A stretch of 64,000 bases of DNA, from positions 12,179,071-12,243,070 of the forward strand of contig CM055749.1 in the NCBI GenBank assembly GCA_029465975.1, written 5' to 3'. The translations under genes were made by a program, and so were the position numbers. Source of the stretch: Dallia pectoralis (lineage: Eukaryota; Chordata; Actinopteri; Esociformes; Umbridae). This document shows, piece after piece, positions 22,758-34,749 of the stretch. A model generated the notes under the pieces. That model did no database searches. It saw only the letters and a list, made by a program, of their open reading frames with translations, and was not told the DNA's origin. Every line of letters begins with the position of its first letter. The stretch's first letter is position 1.

Positions 22758-23050
22758 CAAGACGTGGAGCAGTGGAAGAATGTCAAGACGACAAGCCGGT
22801 GGAGGAAGTGTGATGCTCTGGGCAATGTTCTGCTGGGATACTCTGGGTCTGGGCATTCATGTGGATGTGAATGTGCCACTTACCTAAACATTGTTGCAGA
22901 CCAGGAACACCCCTTCATGGCAATGGACTGCACTGAACACATTGTTCGGGAATGGTTTGAGGAACATGATAAAGAGTTCAAGGTGTTGCCCTGGCCTCGA
23001 AATTCTCCATATCTCAATCCGATTAAGCATTAGCGTGATGTACTGTTCCA

Positions 23051-26000
23051 AAGCGAAAGGGTTTATTATTCATACGTTTCATTTTTCTTTTTATTAATTA
23101 TATACTATATAAATCATAAAACATTTCCTGATGCTAGATTCTCTTCTGTGCGAAACTCCTGGTGCTTTTTTATCTCATTGTGTGAAACTGTATACAATAA
23201 AGATAAAACCTGTGTATAGAGGTGATAGAGTGCCATTTTAGGTGAAACCTAGATCTCCACTTCAAACGTGTTTTGTCTCTGATAAATGACCGACATGACA
23301 GGCATGATTATCTTTCTAATCTATAAAATCAGACTGATAATGTATCCATCTTAATTACTTTCTGTATGAATCATAGTTTCATATTCATGTATTTGTACCC
23401 ATACATAGCAACGACTGGCTAAAACTGGGCCTTAAAGAAGAAAGATAACTGGATCAGATTACACTCGTGCCTGATAGCTTTTTAGACAACAATGATAGCA
23501 TACCTACCTCTGTGAGGTTGCTGACTATTAACAAATCATTGTAGACTTTGGTTATTGCATAAAAGACAAAAAAAGGCTTGAGAACTATAACATGGTTTGC
23601 TGACATGGGGAGTAACCTTAACATGTCTTTTTCAGATAATAAAATAATAAGTACAAGTTATAGGTGAATAGGTATTTTTACGTTGCCAGTCTCCCAATAA
23701 ATTGTAGCAAGCTACCTTGTACTAGTTCCATGCCACTGATAATATATCTCTGTTTGAGACCACACTAATGTGGAACAAGTCAATCTAGTTATCTCCTAGA
23801 CTTAACATAGTAAGGTAAATGTTGTAGGTAGCTAGTTCTTACTTAGCAGCTAATGCTGAAAATGAAATGTTTTTGCTTTTGTTTAGTGTGACTAGTCTTC
23901 CTCTTTTCGTTCTTTTTGTGTTGTTCTCACCTTCCCCTTCAGGTTGGTTTGTGTTGATTATGCACACCTGGTTTGAGTTCGTTACTTAGCGGGGTTACTT
24001 AAGTCACTAGGTGTGGTTGCGATTCCCAACAAGAAGCAAAAACACATTTTCTTCACCTATTTCGCCAAATCTTACACTTGGCTTTGCGTATCATGAAAGA
24101 GCAGTGTGTTCCATTGTCGTGACCTTAACTCCCAATTCTAAGCAATTATATAACGCCCCAGATTTTCTGGCAGCCTTTTTCGCTAGCGTAAAGGGACACG
24201 TTTGTAAATGTTTCCCAGAGCTCACATTTCATTTATTCTTGGTAACACCATTAAAAGCAGCAGGGTCCATGTCCCAGACAAATGAACCGGCTGTGGATAT
24301 GGAAAATTGCAGCTCATTATGTAGAAGTTCTCACAATCCCAGATCACCAGCATTTGTTCAGCAATGAGTACTCAGGTGTCATATTACAGTATCACGTCTT
24401 ATAAGATGCAGGAGAAAACTGACTGCTATTCGTTTGCTTTAGTAGGGGAAAGGTAATGAACTGAAATTTGCATTCTGGTGTTTATTTTAATGTTTAGTCT
24501 GCAGAACTACTTGCTAATTAACAGAAACCAACAGCAATTATTTTTAGTGTACCCCCTTTAATGAAAAAACAATTAGTGGTCCCTACCTCTTTTTTCCAGC
24601 AGCAATGCACATGAATTGAATAAACACTCCTACATCTAATGTCATAACCATTAAAATGTAAACAAGTAGTTAATGATAATACTTTCCTGAATAGCAGAAA
24701 TGGACACAGCAGTGGCTGGAGTGAGGATGGTAAACACCGTGCATAATATATTATCAGTCTTTCATGATGCGCTGACAATCAAAGTCATCCATAAAAATTA
24801 AGGTCTTGCTGCCCAAGTCTTAATTGATTAAAGCAAGCCTGTTTTCAACATCACAGATTTGTGAAGACATCATTGACACAGCATTTGAGTCAGAGTTGTC
24901 TGAGGCAAGCTCTGCCATGCATACACTGTTTGTTCTTCCTAGTTTGTTGTCTTTCTCTCCTATGCTCTCATCTCAAACTCTTCCCCACATCTCTCCGTGT
25001 TCCTCCCATTCTCTACTCTCTCCTTTGCTCACTCCTTAATTTTATTTCCGTGCCATAAATGCATCCTATCTTCTTTTTTTTGCCATGGTTCTGAGCTGGT
25101 ATCAAAAGCATTCGCAGCCTTTGAACAGAAACACAAAGCTGCCAGAGTGACCCTTTAACCCTTCTCCAGAATAACTCAGATGGGCAGCAAGCAGAAAACA
25201 CGCCAGAAACCTGTTCATCTCTCTCTATATATAAAAGACTTATTACTCTCAGAGCTTGACATTTATTTCAAATAAAAAGTAATTCATTCACTTCTGAATC
25301 ATTTTAAAATGAGCATGACTCATTAGATATGTTAAAATAACATGGTTTAAAATACTCAATTTCAATCTGAAATGCCATTTAATTAGCGGTAGCTAAGTAG
25401 TCCACTAGTATTGACGTGTTTTTTTAACACTAACAGGGAAACATGTGAGTTTGAGTTTAGCCTTGAATGACTACTATAATAATATAACGCAGTAAGCAGC
25501 TTAGTTAGTCTTCTCTCGTTTACTGTTGGATGCTCTGTGTTCAGACACATACACATTTGGATATCAATTCTCTGGGACCGAGGAATGCGTTGCAGAATGC
25601 CTTTTGTCTCATTCCGGACATATTTTCCCTGGATAAGGAATTTGTTCCTATTATGACACCCTTAGCTATATCAGGTGTGAAGCGTAGCATAATAAACCAT
25701 GACAGTGGGATGCCCAGGATTCAGACGTCAGTGGATGAGTATGGGCAAACCTCTCTGCTCTGTGGCCACACCCATTGCAGTGGTTGTTCAGACAAAAGGT
25801 AGATCACCATGACAGGTGTCCATACCTTCACTCACACTTCACTGATACCTCCGGCTTGGACGGAAGAAAACAAAGCCAAGAGAGAAGTGGGTAAGTGGCA
25901 GGCCTTTTTGAGCTGGAGAGGTAAAACGAAATGACGATAAGAAATCCAGAGATGGTATTACTCAGAAGGACGAGGAGATGTTGAGATAGCTGACTCTGTT

Positions 26001-26135
26001 TACGATTTTTCTGCACATCATCACTGCTCTTCATCGTGGGAAGCATTCAATAAAGATGTGAAAATGGTAAACCACCATTATGACTGAGAATGTGACAGAG
26101 CTGTTGTCTCTAATGAAGTCTGGGCCATCATCGTC
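23051..26135. other. No gene recognised; AT-rich
   Basis: Only chance frames under 120 codons. A pyrimidine-rich stretch at about 24940-25040 explains the Ser/Leu/Pro-rich frames there. Confidence 0.5.
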
Positions 26136-26140
26136 TATCA

Positions 26141-26445
26141 TGTGGTGAGCCGAGGCCTTATCATGGCAGAGACTGGCAGATAAGTTGATCATGTGGTAAA
26201 CCGAGGCCTTACCATGGCAGAGACTGGCAGATTAGATGATCCTGTGGTAAACCGAGGCCTTATCATGGCAGAGACTGGCAGATTAGATGATCATGTGGTA
26301 AACCGAGGCCTTATCATGGCAGAGACTGGCATATTAGATGATCATGTGGTAAACCGAGGCCTTATCATGGCAGAGACTGGCATATTAGATGATCATGTGG
26401 TGAACCGAGGCCTTACCACGGCCGAACGCTGGCAGATTAGATAAT
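26141..26445. repeat. 51-bp minisatellite, about 6 copies
   Basis: A unit beginning TGTGGTAAACCGAGGCCTTA repeats at 51 bp (26141, 26192 and onward) with point variants. As 51 is a multiple of three, a plus frame VVNRGLIMAETGRLDDH stays open across it, which is not evidence of a gene. Confidence 0.93.
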
Positions 26446-29400
26446 CCAAATAAAAAAAAGATCAACTATCAATTCTACATCCAAACTTTTCGCCAAGAAA
26501 GATCACATACTGTATGTAATTGTGTGAGACAATGTTTTTCATATAAAGGTGGAAGGTTTATGATCACCAACCCGTGGGCGCACCAACCTCCTTTAGGCCA
26601 TGAGTGAGGAATGTGATGACATCAGTGGACGGATGGATTCACCATGACAAAAGATTTTTCCCACAGTGCAGGAACAATGAAGACATTCATTGTATTGTGG
26701 ATGAGAATCTATGGCCGAATGCCAAAGACAGGCTAGTTCCAATGTAATGTGTGCTAAACGCTATGTTTTGTTTTCACTTACAGTAGTAGTTAATCATTCG
26801 TTTGACTAGATTTACAGTAGCTTTTTACATTTGATTATAATAATAATCATATTTTGAGCTTATATAGCGTATTTCAGGCTACTCAAATTATTATTATAGA
26901 GAGTATACCAATGATACAATTATATCTAAGCAAATTTGCTCAAATGCCAGTAGAGGATGTCTCATTGATCACAACCTGATTACACAGGATAGATAAGGGA
27001 GATTTGAAACATGGATCTTGCATTGTTTGTTATTGGATTCACTTGTGGTTAACATGATTAAACTGAAAACATTATTATTTTATGTTTTGGTGATTAAACC
27101 ATAAGTTCTCAAGACATTTCATGACAAACGTAGATTTTGAAACAATGGTTTTGAGGTGAGAGATGTCAATGGCAAGTTTTGAATGAAAAACTGGCTGCGT
27201 CACAAGTCTGATGAGTTTGGAGTTTTGTACAAAGAGTTGTGAGGTTTTACCACATAGTTGCGATAATAGTACCAAAGCGATAAATAAAAAACAGTATGAC
27301 ATGACCTTAGGTGCATTCAGATCTACTGGGCTGTTGTGTCTAATTCATCAGCTGGGATTCACATGTTACATATGCCACATTATGTCACCGCAATGAGCAG
27401 TAACGGGAACTAACCAGATGTATTTAATAACCTTTAGTGTAACACATGTGATTGTGAAGAGACATCCTCCATGCATGACAGTCTAGACTCCTGTTTAAAC
27501 CACATGACATCACACGTAATTGGCTGAGAGAAAAAGCCCGTTGTCGACCGCTGGCAATAAGTCAGTACTCTTCTCAGTGTGTTGACCATATAACTGCGTG
27601 TGTTGTATACATCCCATCAGTTATTTACCCCCGGGATAGTGATATAAGAGGAATCAGTTTGCTAAGCGTGAAGAAATCCTTCGCAGCCGAAAAGAGAAAC
27701 ATTTCACGGCCGCGTATTGGAATGAATGACGTCGCACATGTTTTTTAGTTGAAGGAAGTCTGTCATAAAGTCCACGTGGCTTTCTAGGCTGTATCTTCAA
27801 AAACTGCGTTGTCCTCACAGTGACTGCAGGCTTTTGACAGAAATGCCCAATCAAGGCAGCGAACGAACAGCTTCCAAAGTGCTGGAGGAGTCTGAATTAT
27901 GGCTGGGCTCAGTGTGTTATTTTAATGGGGCTGCGAGCTGCCACTTTAAAACACTGCTGCTCTTTGGGCACCGGTTACAGGGACCACTCATGTGCATGTT
28001 CCACATGTGGTAAACCCGATACAAGCTCTTGGTTTCAGAGGGTTCGCAGCAGTACTGTGAATAAGCTTGACCCAAGAGTCTGATGGATCTTCAATGCTGA
28101 AGCTGTAGTTAACGACTAGTAGGCTGATCGCTAAGAGAAGGATGATGGGAATGTCCGTTGATGGATTATAGACCAGAAACCACTGTTGATGTGGGAGGTA
28201 TGCTGCATGTTACACACGCAAGGGCTTAAGATCAGGCTTCAATGACAAAAGTCAATAGCGATTGATCAAATCTGTGTAAAGTGTGACCAATTATTTGGCG
28301 AGGCAGTGGTTTTCTGTCGCTAGTGGGCCCGAAGGAGATGCAAAGCCTGATGTACAGTGTGACGATAATCATATCTTCTTTTGCTTAGAGGAAAGTACTG
28401 TCAGAGTTATAATGGATTGATGAATAAACTTGGTTCTCCCCTTCCTCTTCTTCGCACACCACAATATGTTCATATGAATTATACTTGACACTTCTTTACC
28501 ATATAATGCCTCTCCAGATGGCACAGTGCCTGTTATTTTAGCAAGTAAATAGAAACCTGACGCACATATTTTCCTTGTCAACCGCAGTTCATCTGAAGTG
28601 GAACTAGTAAAGCGGAACTGAATAGTGGACGTGGGTACAATATGGAGTTATTGAACTGGGAATCTGCAACCATTCCGTTAAAGTGGAAATTGCTTAAATT
28701 CTTTTTTGTATTTATGACATAAATATTATTGGTATTTGCATTCTGTAGTGGACAGAGCCCAGACTGGAGAACCCCAGAGCAGGTAACAATGTGAATGGCT
28801 ATGATGTTATTATCACTCCAAATACACCTCCTCAATAGATATGAGAATCTTCCCTCATTATAGTTAGGGCCAAAGCTCAGCGGTGCGTGTCGCTAGGCAG
28901 GACATATGCAAGCATATGCTTCGCTTCAAATGGGTTCCACTCGACAAGAAATGGAAATATTCTGTTAACACCATCTGCTCGATTCACTCACAAAACGGTA
29001 ATTTAATGCATGAAATTGATTTTGATCAAATGTTTGGACATTTTACTAGTAAAATATAGATATATTTAGAATAGGAAAATGTCCTGACAACAGATATGGC
29101 AGTTGGATTAGACTGTACATCCACTGCTACAACAATTTAAAGTTAAATTGTCTGCATAACTTTCCCACAGTGTAAACGTATTTCCTTGCCCTATGGTTTA
29201 TCCATTTGCATTTCTTGTTACCTACGGCAAATCAAACACTTTTCCAATGGGGTTCGAGATATCAAATAAGTGAACTACGATATATTTATTTATCCAAAGC
29301 TACCCGTGAAGTATACGCCATAACAGTTGGCACACAACGTTACTGAATTATCCTAAGTGACAGCAGCACATGGTGGAAGAGATATTCTGTTCATTCTGTA

Positions 29401-29530
29401 AACTTGACAGGTTTTCACATAGCCAAAAATCTAAAGGAAGTCCACGTCGGACAGGCAAACTAGTTCATTTGTAGTTGTGGATCATGTGACCACGCTTCAC
29501 AGTGCTCTGCTTCTGACACGCTACCGGACC
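26446..29530. other. No gene recognised; AT-rich
   Basis: About 3 kb with short overlapping chance frames on both strands and no clear repeat. Confidence 0.5.
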
Positions 29531-29534
29531 ATGA

Positions 29535-31372
29535 CACCGCGTGGAGGACGGAACAAACCCGCCTCGTTGCCATAACGCGCCGTTGACGGATTTAGTGGAT
29601 TCTAGGCTTTATATGCCGTTGGTTCTCTGTGTGTCGCGAAAACAGGTGCGGCCGATGAGGCATGAACTCTTAGGGGCGTCCTGTGGTATCTGGCACCATT
29701 CTATTAGCAGCAGACCCTTCAAGTCCTGTATGTTGTGAGGAAGAGTCGCTGTGGATTCATCACAGATCTGGGAAATGTGGAGACCATGGCAACACCTTGA
29801 ATTCATCAGGATGTTTTACTAACCATTCCCGAATAATAGGTGCAGTGTGGCAGGCCGCATTATCTGTCTGAAAGAGGCCACTGCCATCAGGGAATACCGT
29901 TGTTATGAAGGGGTGTACCTGGTCTGTAACAATGTTTAAGTTGGTGGCACGTGTCAAATTGACGTCCACATGCATGTCAGGACCCAGCATTTCCAAGCAG
30001 AACATTGCCCTGAGCATCACAGCTTGTCATCTTCCCACAGAGCATCCTAGCAACATTCCCTCCACGGGTAAACGACACACATGTACACGGCCATCCACAT
30101 GATGTAAAAGAAAACGACACCCATCGGACCGGACAACCTTCTTCCACTAGCTTGTGGACCAGTGGACAGGGGTCATCCGTCTGGTAATACTCATCCACAT
30201 ATGCAGCGAGTATGCACTGTGTGCTGTGACATATTGCTCCTGTAAGCACCATTATAATGTGCAGTGACTTGTGCCACAGTAGACCTGCCAGTCAGACCTG
30301 ATTGGATGGCCTTTGTTGTGCTTAAGCATCACAGAGCCTGGGCGTCAAACACCCTACTGCTGGATTGTGTCCCTTCGCCCACTGTCAGTATCTACTGACC
30401 ACTGTCGGTAGGTACTCAGGTACTCACCACTGTCGGTAGGTACTCAGGTACTCACCACTGTCGGTAGGTACTCAGGTACTCACCACTGTCGGTAGGTACT
30501 CAGGTACTCACCACTGTAGGTAGGTACTCACCACTGTAGGTAGGTACTCACCACTGTAGGTAGGTACTCACCACTGTCGGTAGGTACTCACCACTGTCGG
30601 TAGGTACTCACCACTGTAGGTAGGTACTCACCACTGTAGGTAGGTACTCACCACTGTCGGTAGGTACCCACCACTGTCGGTAGGTACTCACCACTGTCTG
30701 TAGGTACTCACCACTGTCTGTAGGTACTCACCACTGTCGGTAGGTACTCACCACTGTCGGTAGGTACTCACCACTGTCGGTAGGTACTCACCACTGTAGG
30801 TAGGTACTCACCACTGTAGGTAGGTACTCACCACTGTAGGTAGGTACTCACCACTGTCGGTAGGTACCCACCACTGTCGGTAGGTACTCACCACTGTCTG
30901 TAGGTACTCACCACTGTCTGTAGGTACTCACCACTGTCTGTAGGTACTCACCACTGTCGGTAGGTACTCACCACTGTATATAGGTACTCACCACTGTATA
31001 TAGGTACTCACCACTGTCGGTAGGTACTCACCACTGTCGGTAGGTACTCACCACTGTCGGTAGGTACTCACCACTGTCGGTAGGTACTCACCACTGTCGG
31101 TAGGTACTCACCGCTGTCGGTAGGTACTCACCACTGCTGACCAGCAAGCCATGCACTTTCAGAGATGCTCTGACCATGTCATTTGACCATAACAATTTGG
31201 TCAAAGTCACTCAGGTCTTTAATCCTGTCCATTTCTTCTGTATCCAACACGTTGACTATGAGAACTGATTGCTTGCCATCTAATCTACCCAGACCTTGAC
31301 ATTTGTCCTTGTTAGTTGATGATCAAGTTATATGCTTCACCTGTGAGGTTTTGGCTCATCAGTGTACAATGT
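29535..31372 (-). mobile_element. Tc1-family transposon fossil B (minus strand)
   Basis: The right end TTTTGGCTCATCAGTGTACA mirrors the left end of fossil A, so the 5' end is on the right. Minus-strand transposase remnants include NLNIVTDQVHPFITTVFPDG, LFQTDNAACHTAPIIREWLV (second catalytic Asp in TDNA) and KHPDEFKVLPW, with stops and frame changes between pieces. A large 20-bp minisatellite splits the N-terminal region (30385-31135). Same family as fossil A, opposite orientation, 6.5 kb away. Confidence 0.85.
30385..31135. repeat. 20-bp minisatellite, about 35 copies, inside Tc1 fossil B
   Basis: CCACTGTCGGTAGGTACTCA repeats at 20 bp, the first few units being 28 bp (an extra GGTACTCA). The flanks TCTACTGACCACTG (left) and CCACTGCTGACCAGCAAGCC (right) show that it grew from the transposase segment GGTAGGTACTGACCACTG. 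Variants are CTGTAGG, CTGTCTG and CTGTATA. Confidence 0.95.
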
Positions 31373-31751
31373 CCTTGAGCTGTACTAAATTGATATAGAA
31401 CGTCACTGGGCAGTTGCAACAGAAATTGATGATGAAAACTTGTAAACTTGGCATGAAACACCAGTGAGTGGTTGATTAGAACCAGTATAAAGTACAGAAT
31501 AATAACCAGATAGAAGTGTTTGTTTGCATGTCATGTTTGCATGATAGGCTATAAAGGCATAGTAGAATCTGCACTTCTCAACATGTAATGTATATAAAGA
31601 GCATGGTGGTGATGGCGTGATGTTCAGGGGCGCGCTAGTCGGCATACAGACGTGAAGTGTAAAAATAAGTGCTAAGTTACAGCGGGATAAGGAGAAAGCT
31701 TGCAGTTACATAGAGAAATTGGACTAATACAACACACCAGAGCTGTAGTAC

Positions 31752-31880
31752 TCGAGACCGGTCTCGGTCTCGAGACCGGTCTCGAGACCACTTTTTTAAG
31801 GTCTCGGTCTCGTCTCGGTCTCGGTTACATTTGGACTCGGTCTCGACTCGGTCTCGGACAGTAAGGACTCGTAAATTCTT
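31752..31880. repeat. Left subterminal GGTCTCG array of the hAT-like element
   Basis: Dense GGTCTCG and CGAGACC words in both orientations, including GAGACCGGTCTCGAGACC palindromes; mirrored by 36580-36742. Confidence 0.85.
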
Positions 31881-32012
31881 CCGAGACCAGCCGAGACCAG
31901 CGTAGAAATTATCGCCCACAATTTTTTCTAGAAAAATATTTAAGTATGACATGTAGAGGCTGTATTTCCATTGGCTGTATTTCGTCCAGAGTCAGACTGT
32001 TTTTTCTGATGT

Positions 32013-32395
32013 TGTCACGTATTGACCGGCGTAATGTGGTGAAAGCCATGGCAGAGTCGTGGGAACCGTTCAAATCAGGTTTATTGCGCAATCCAAACAC
32101 AAAACAAACCGTAACGGCGAAAACACAATACTGTATAAAAGAAAGGTGCGCATATAGCGACTTTAAACAAAACCCTCTCAATCACAACTAAAACAGTATA
32201 ACCGTGTAACCTCACACTCACCTCTAATATAATTACGTGACATGTAACAAACAATGCTAAGCAAGGAGTGACTTGCTAGCGACCCCTTTATATCCCGTAT
32301 GATTATAATTACAAACAGCCGTGAGACAAACGTAAACAAGGAAGTGCATCACCGAAATATGTCCGTGTAGCAACGCCACCACACCAATCGTGACA
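32013..32395 (-). repeat. 3' LTR of element 2
   Basis: 383 bp. Minus strand: TATAAA (complement in 32287-32292), decamer GCTTAGCATT (complement 32253-32262), AATAAA (complement 32080-32085). Confidence 0.95.
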
Positions 32396-32408
32396 GTATC
32401 CCCCACTA
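32396..32408 (-). other. Polypurine tract of element 2, overlapping the stop codon
   Basis: Minus strand TTTTTAGTGGGGGATAC directly before TGTCACG. The TAG stop of the internal frame (32408-32406) abuts the purine run, whose core GTGGGGGAT is shared with element 1. Confidence 0.8.
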
Positions 32409-34748
32409 AAAAGCTAGCTCCCCAGATAGCCGAACGGAAACACAAAAACAAAACAAGGGAGCAACAGGGAGAGAACCCACAGTCAAACCCAAAAGGGTCA
32501 GTCCAGGACCGCAGGTCCAGCCCTGAATAGGCCTCGGTGGCCTGAGAGGCCGCCATCTAGTGCGGCTGAGAGACCGCCATCTTGTGCGGCTGAGAGTGCG
32601 TTGTAGCGGCGGCCATCGTGGGCGACGTGGCGGCGGCCCTCGTGGGCGACGTGGCGGCGGCCATCGTGAGCGTAGTCGTGGCGGCGGCCATCGTGAGCGT
32701 AGTCGTGGCGGCGGCCATCGTGAGCGTAGTCGTGGCGGCGACCATCGTGAGCTTCGTCGTGGCGCGGCCCTCGTGGGCGGCGATGCGGCAGCCATTGTGG
32801 GCGGCGATGCGGCAGCCATAGTGGGCGGCGATGCGGCAGCCATTGTGGGCGGCGATGCGGCAGCCATTGTGGGCGGCGATGCGGCAGCCGTTGTGGGCGG
32901 CGGCGTGACGGCAACAGCCGTCTTGGGCGCTGGCGTGACGACGGCAACCACCTTGAGCGCTGGCGTGACGACAACAGACATCTTGAGCGCTGGCGTGACG
33001 GCGGGAGCCATCGTGGACGCTGGCGGGACGGCGGCAGCCATCTTGAGCGCTGGCGTGACGGCGGGAGCCATCGTGGACGCTGGCGGGACGGCGGCAGCCA
33101 TCTTGGGCGCTGGCGTGACAGCGGGGGCCATCGTGGACGCTGGCGTGACGGCGGCAGCCATCTTGGGCGCTGGCGTGACGGCGGGAGCCATCGTGGACGT
33201 GGGCGTGACGACGGCAGCCATCTTGGGCGCTGGCGGGACGACGGCAGCCATCTTGGGCGCTGGCGGGACGACGGCAGCCATCTTGGGCGCTGGCGGGACG
33301 GCAGGAGCCATCGTGGACGCTGGCGGGACGGCGGCAGCCATCTTGGGCGCTGGCGTGACGACGGCAGCCATCTTGGGCGCTGGCGTGGCGACGGCAGCCA
33401 TCTTGGGCGCTGGCGTGACGACAACAGCCATCTTGAGCGCTGGCGGAACGGCGGGAGCCATCGTGGACGCTGGCGAGACGGCGGCAGCCATCTTGGGCGC
33501 TGGCGTGACGACAACAGCCATCTTGAGCGCTGGCGGGACGGCGGGAGCCATCGTGGACGCTGGCGAGACGGCGGCAGCCATCTTGGGCGCTGGCGTGACG
33601 ACAACAGCCATCTTGAGCGCTGGCGTGACGGCAACAGCCATCTTGGGCGCTGGCGTGACGGCGGGGACCATCGTGGACGCCGGCGTGACGGCGGCAGCCA
33701 TCTTGGGCGCTGGCGTGGCGACGGCAGCCATCTTGAGCGCTGGCGTGACGGCAACAGCCATCGTGGACGCTGGCGAGACGGCGGCAGCCATCTTAGGCGC
33801 TGGCGTGACGACAACAGCCATCTTGAGCGCTGGCGGGACGGCGGGAGCCATCGTGGACGCTGGCGAGACGGCGGCAGCCATCTTGGGCGCTGGCGTGACG
33901 ACAACAGCCATCTTGAGCGCTGGCGTGACGGCAACAGCCATCTTGGGCGCTGGCGTGACGGCGGGGACCATCGTGGACGCCGGCGTGACGGCGGCAGCTT
34001 GGGGCGCTGGCGTGGCGACGGCAGCCATCTTGAGCGCTGGCGTGACTGCAACAGCCATCGTGGGCGCTGGCGTGACGGCAACAGCCATCGTGGGCGCTGG
34101 CGTGATGGCGGGAGCCATCGTGGACGCTGGCGAGACGGCGGGAGCCATCTTGGGCGCTGGCGGGACGACGGCAGCCATCTTGAGCGCCGGCGTGACGACG
34201 GCAACAGCCATCTCGGGCGCAGGCGTAGCAGCCATCTCGGGCGCTGGCGTGGCGGAGGCGATCTCTGGCGTCAGATCTTGAAAGTCCAGCCATGCCTTCC
34301 ACCACGCCCTAATGACAGCCGGGGGCTGCTTATGTAACCCCTCCGGGGATTTCTCTGTCCCGGAGGTAGGTGGTCGGAAAGGGTCTTCCCTCGGCGGGGG
34401 TAGTGGCTGTAGCTCCAGGGGTTTTCCTCCCCCTGTCTGCAGCCCCGGAACAGTGGGCGGTGTCTTCTGCCCGCCCCAGCCGACGTCCGATGTTGCGGGG
34501 ACTAGTCGACTGAGGACGGGATCCCATAGCAGGGCGTCTTCCAGGGAGTCCTCCTCCACTCGCTCGTAGAACGCCTCCTCATCATCCGAGGAGAGGGAGT
34601 CGGACCCCCAATCACCCTGCCAGGTGTAGCGCTGCTCCTGCTGCTCCGTGGGTTGACGGTGAGCTTCATACCTCGGAGCGCTATAGCTTGCCCCTCCGAG
34701 GAATCCACTCACCGTCCGGCTCTGCGGGCTTCTTGGGTGGCTTAGCAT
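32406..34748 (-). CDS. Repeat-built protein of LTR element 2, 780 aa
   Basis: Start chosen at the ATG at 34748-34746, inside the self-priming site; upstream in-frame codons lie in the LTR. Residues 1-40 are polar, 45-75 acidic (SDDEEAFYERVEEDSLEDAL), 90-145 Pro/Gly-rich, and 144-162 Trp-rich (VIRAWWKAWLDFQDL). A long array of units such as TPAPKMAAV/SPASTMAPAV (10-11 residues) follows to about residue 600, then ASPPTMA repeats and RSRWPPPR units. The last part is hydrophobic (LFCFCVSVRL), ending at TAG on the polypurine tract. It fills the whole space between the LTRs. The order acidic, Trp-rich and K/E-M-A-A units also occurs in element 1. No enzymatic motif is seen; function unknown. Confidence 0.65.
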   Translation of the reverse strand: MLSHPRSPQSRTVSGFLGGASYSAPRYEAHRQPTEQQEQRYTWQGDWGSDSLSSDDEEAFYERVEEDSLEDALLWDPVLSRLVPATSDVGWGGQKTPPTVPGLQTGGGKPLELQPLPPPREDPFRPPTSGTEKSPEGLHKQPPAVIRAWWKAWLDFQDLTPEIASATPAPEMAATPAPEMAVAVVTPALKMAAVVPPAPKMAPAVSPASTMAPAITPAPTMAVAVTPAPTMAVAVTPALKMAAVATPAPQAAAVTPASTMVPAVTPAPKMAVAVTPALKMAVVVTPAPKMAAAVSPASTMAPAVPPALKMAVVVTPAPKMAAAVSPASTMAVAVTPALKMAAVATPAPKMAAAVTPASTMVPAVTPAPKMAVAVTPALKMAVVVTPAPKMAAAVSPASTMAPAVPPALKMAVVVTPAPKMAAAVSPASTMAPAVPPALKMAVVVTPAPKMAAVATPAPKMAAVVTPAPKMAAAVPPASTMAPAVPPAPKMAAVVPPAPKMAAVVPPAPKMAAVVTPTSTMAPAVTPAPKMAAAVTPASTMAPAVTPAPKMAAAVPPASTMAPAVTPALKMAAAVPPASTMAPAVTPALKMSVVVTPALKVVAVVTPAPKTAVAVTPPPTTAAASPPTMAAASPPTMAAASPPTMAAASPPTMAAASPPTRAAPRRSSRWSPPRLRSRWPPPRLRSRWPPPRLRSRWPPPRRPRGPPPRRPRWPPLQRTLSRTRWRSLSRTRWRPLRPPRPIQGWTCGPGLTLLGLTVGSLPVAPLFCFCVSVRLSGELAF
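32560..34260. repeat. Minisatellite arrays of element 2 (GCCATCTTGGGCGCTGGCGT units)
   Basis: From about 32890 to 34250, 30-bp units containing GCAGCCATCTTGGGCGCTGG or GGAGCCATCGTGGACGCTGG alternate in longer blocks, with at least one higher-order duplication (about 33430-33700 resembles 33790-33990). From 32560 to 32890 shorter units GGCGGCGGCCATCGTGAGCG and GGCGATGCGGCAGCCATTGT occur. Read minus, most units contain AAGATGGCTGCC, a YY1-like core. Confidence 0.93.
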
Positions 34749-34749
34749 T
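34740..34749 (-). other. Self-priming site (PBS) of element 2
   Basis: Plus GCTTAGCATT next to the LTR gives minus-strand RNA AATGCTAAGC, fully complementary over 10 nt to GCTTAGCATT in the LTR (complement 34991-35000). It contains the ATG of the reading frame, as in element 1. Confidence 0.8.

Larger units (their letters stand above)
21718..23050 (+). mobile_element. Tc1-family transposon fossil A (plus strand)
   Basis: The left terminus ACAATGATGAACCAAAACAT is the mirror of the right terminus of fossil B at about 31350-31372. Transposase remnants read plus: ASRWRKCDALGNVLLG-type sequence near 22795, then YLNIVADQEHPFMAMDCTEH, REWFEEHDKEFKVLPW and SPYLNPIKH, ending in frame at 23031-33. In known Tc1 enzymes the Asp of a QDNA motif and the Glu of LNPIEH are catalytic. 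Here the Asp region is damaged (AMDCTEH) and Glu is replaced by Lys. A foreign insertion (21961-22101) and a 65-bp minisatellite interrupt it. Confidence 0.85.

Noticed and set aside
30385..31135. CRISPR-like array of short repeats
   Set aside because: Units are contiguous with no unique spacers, and the DNA is eukaryotic. The same holds for all other arrays here.
32560..34281. 573-codon plus frame and 568-codon second minus frame in element 2
   Set aside because: Both arise from stop-free 30-bp units. Only the 780-codon minus frame has the conserved start in the priming site and a stop at the polypurine tract.
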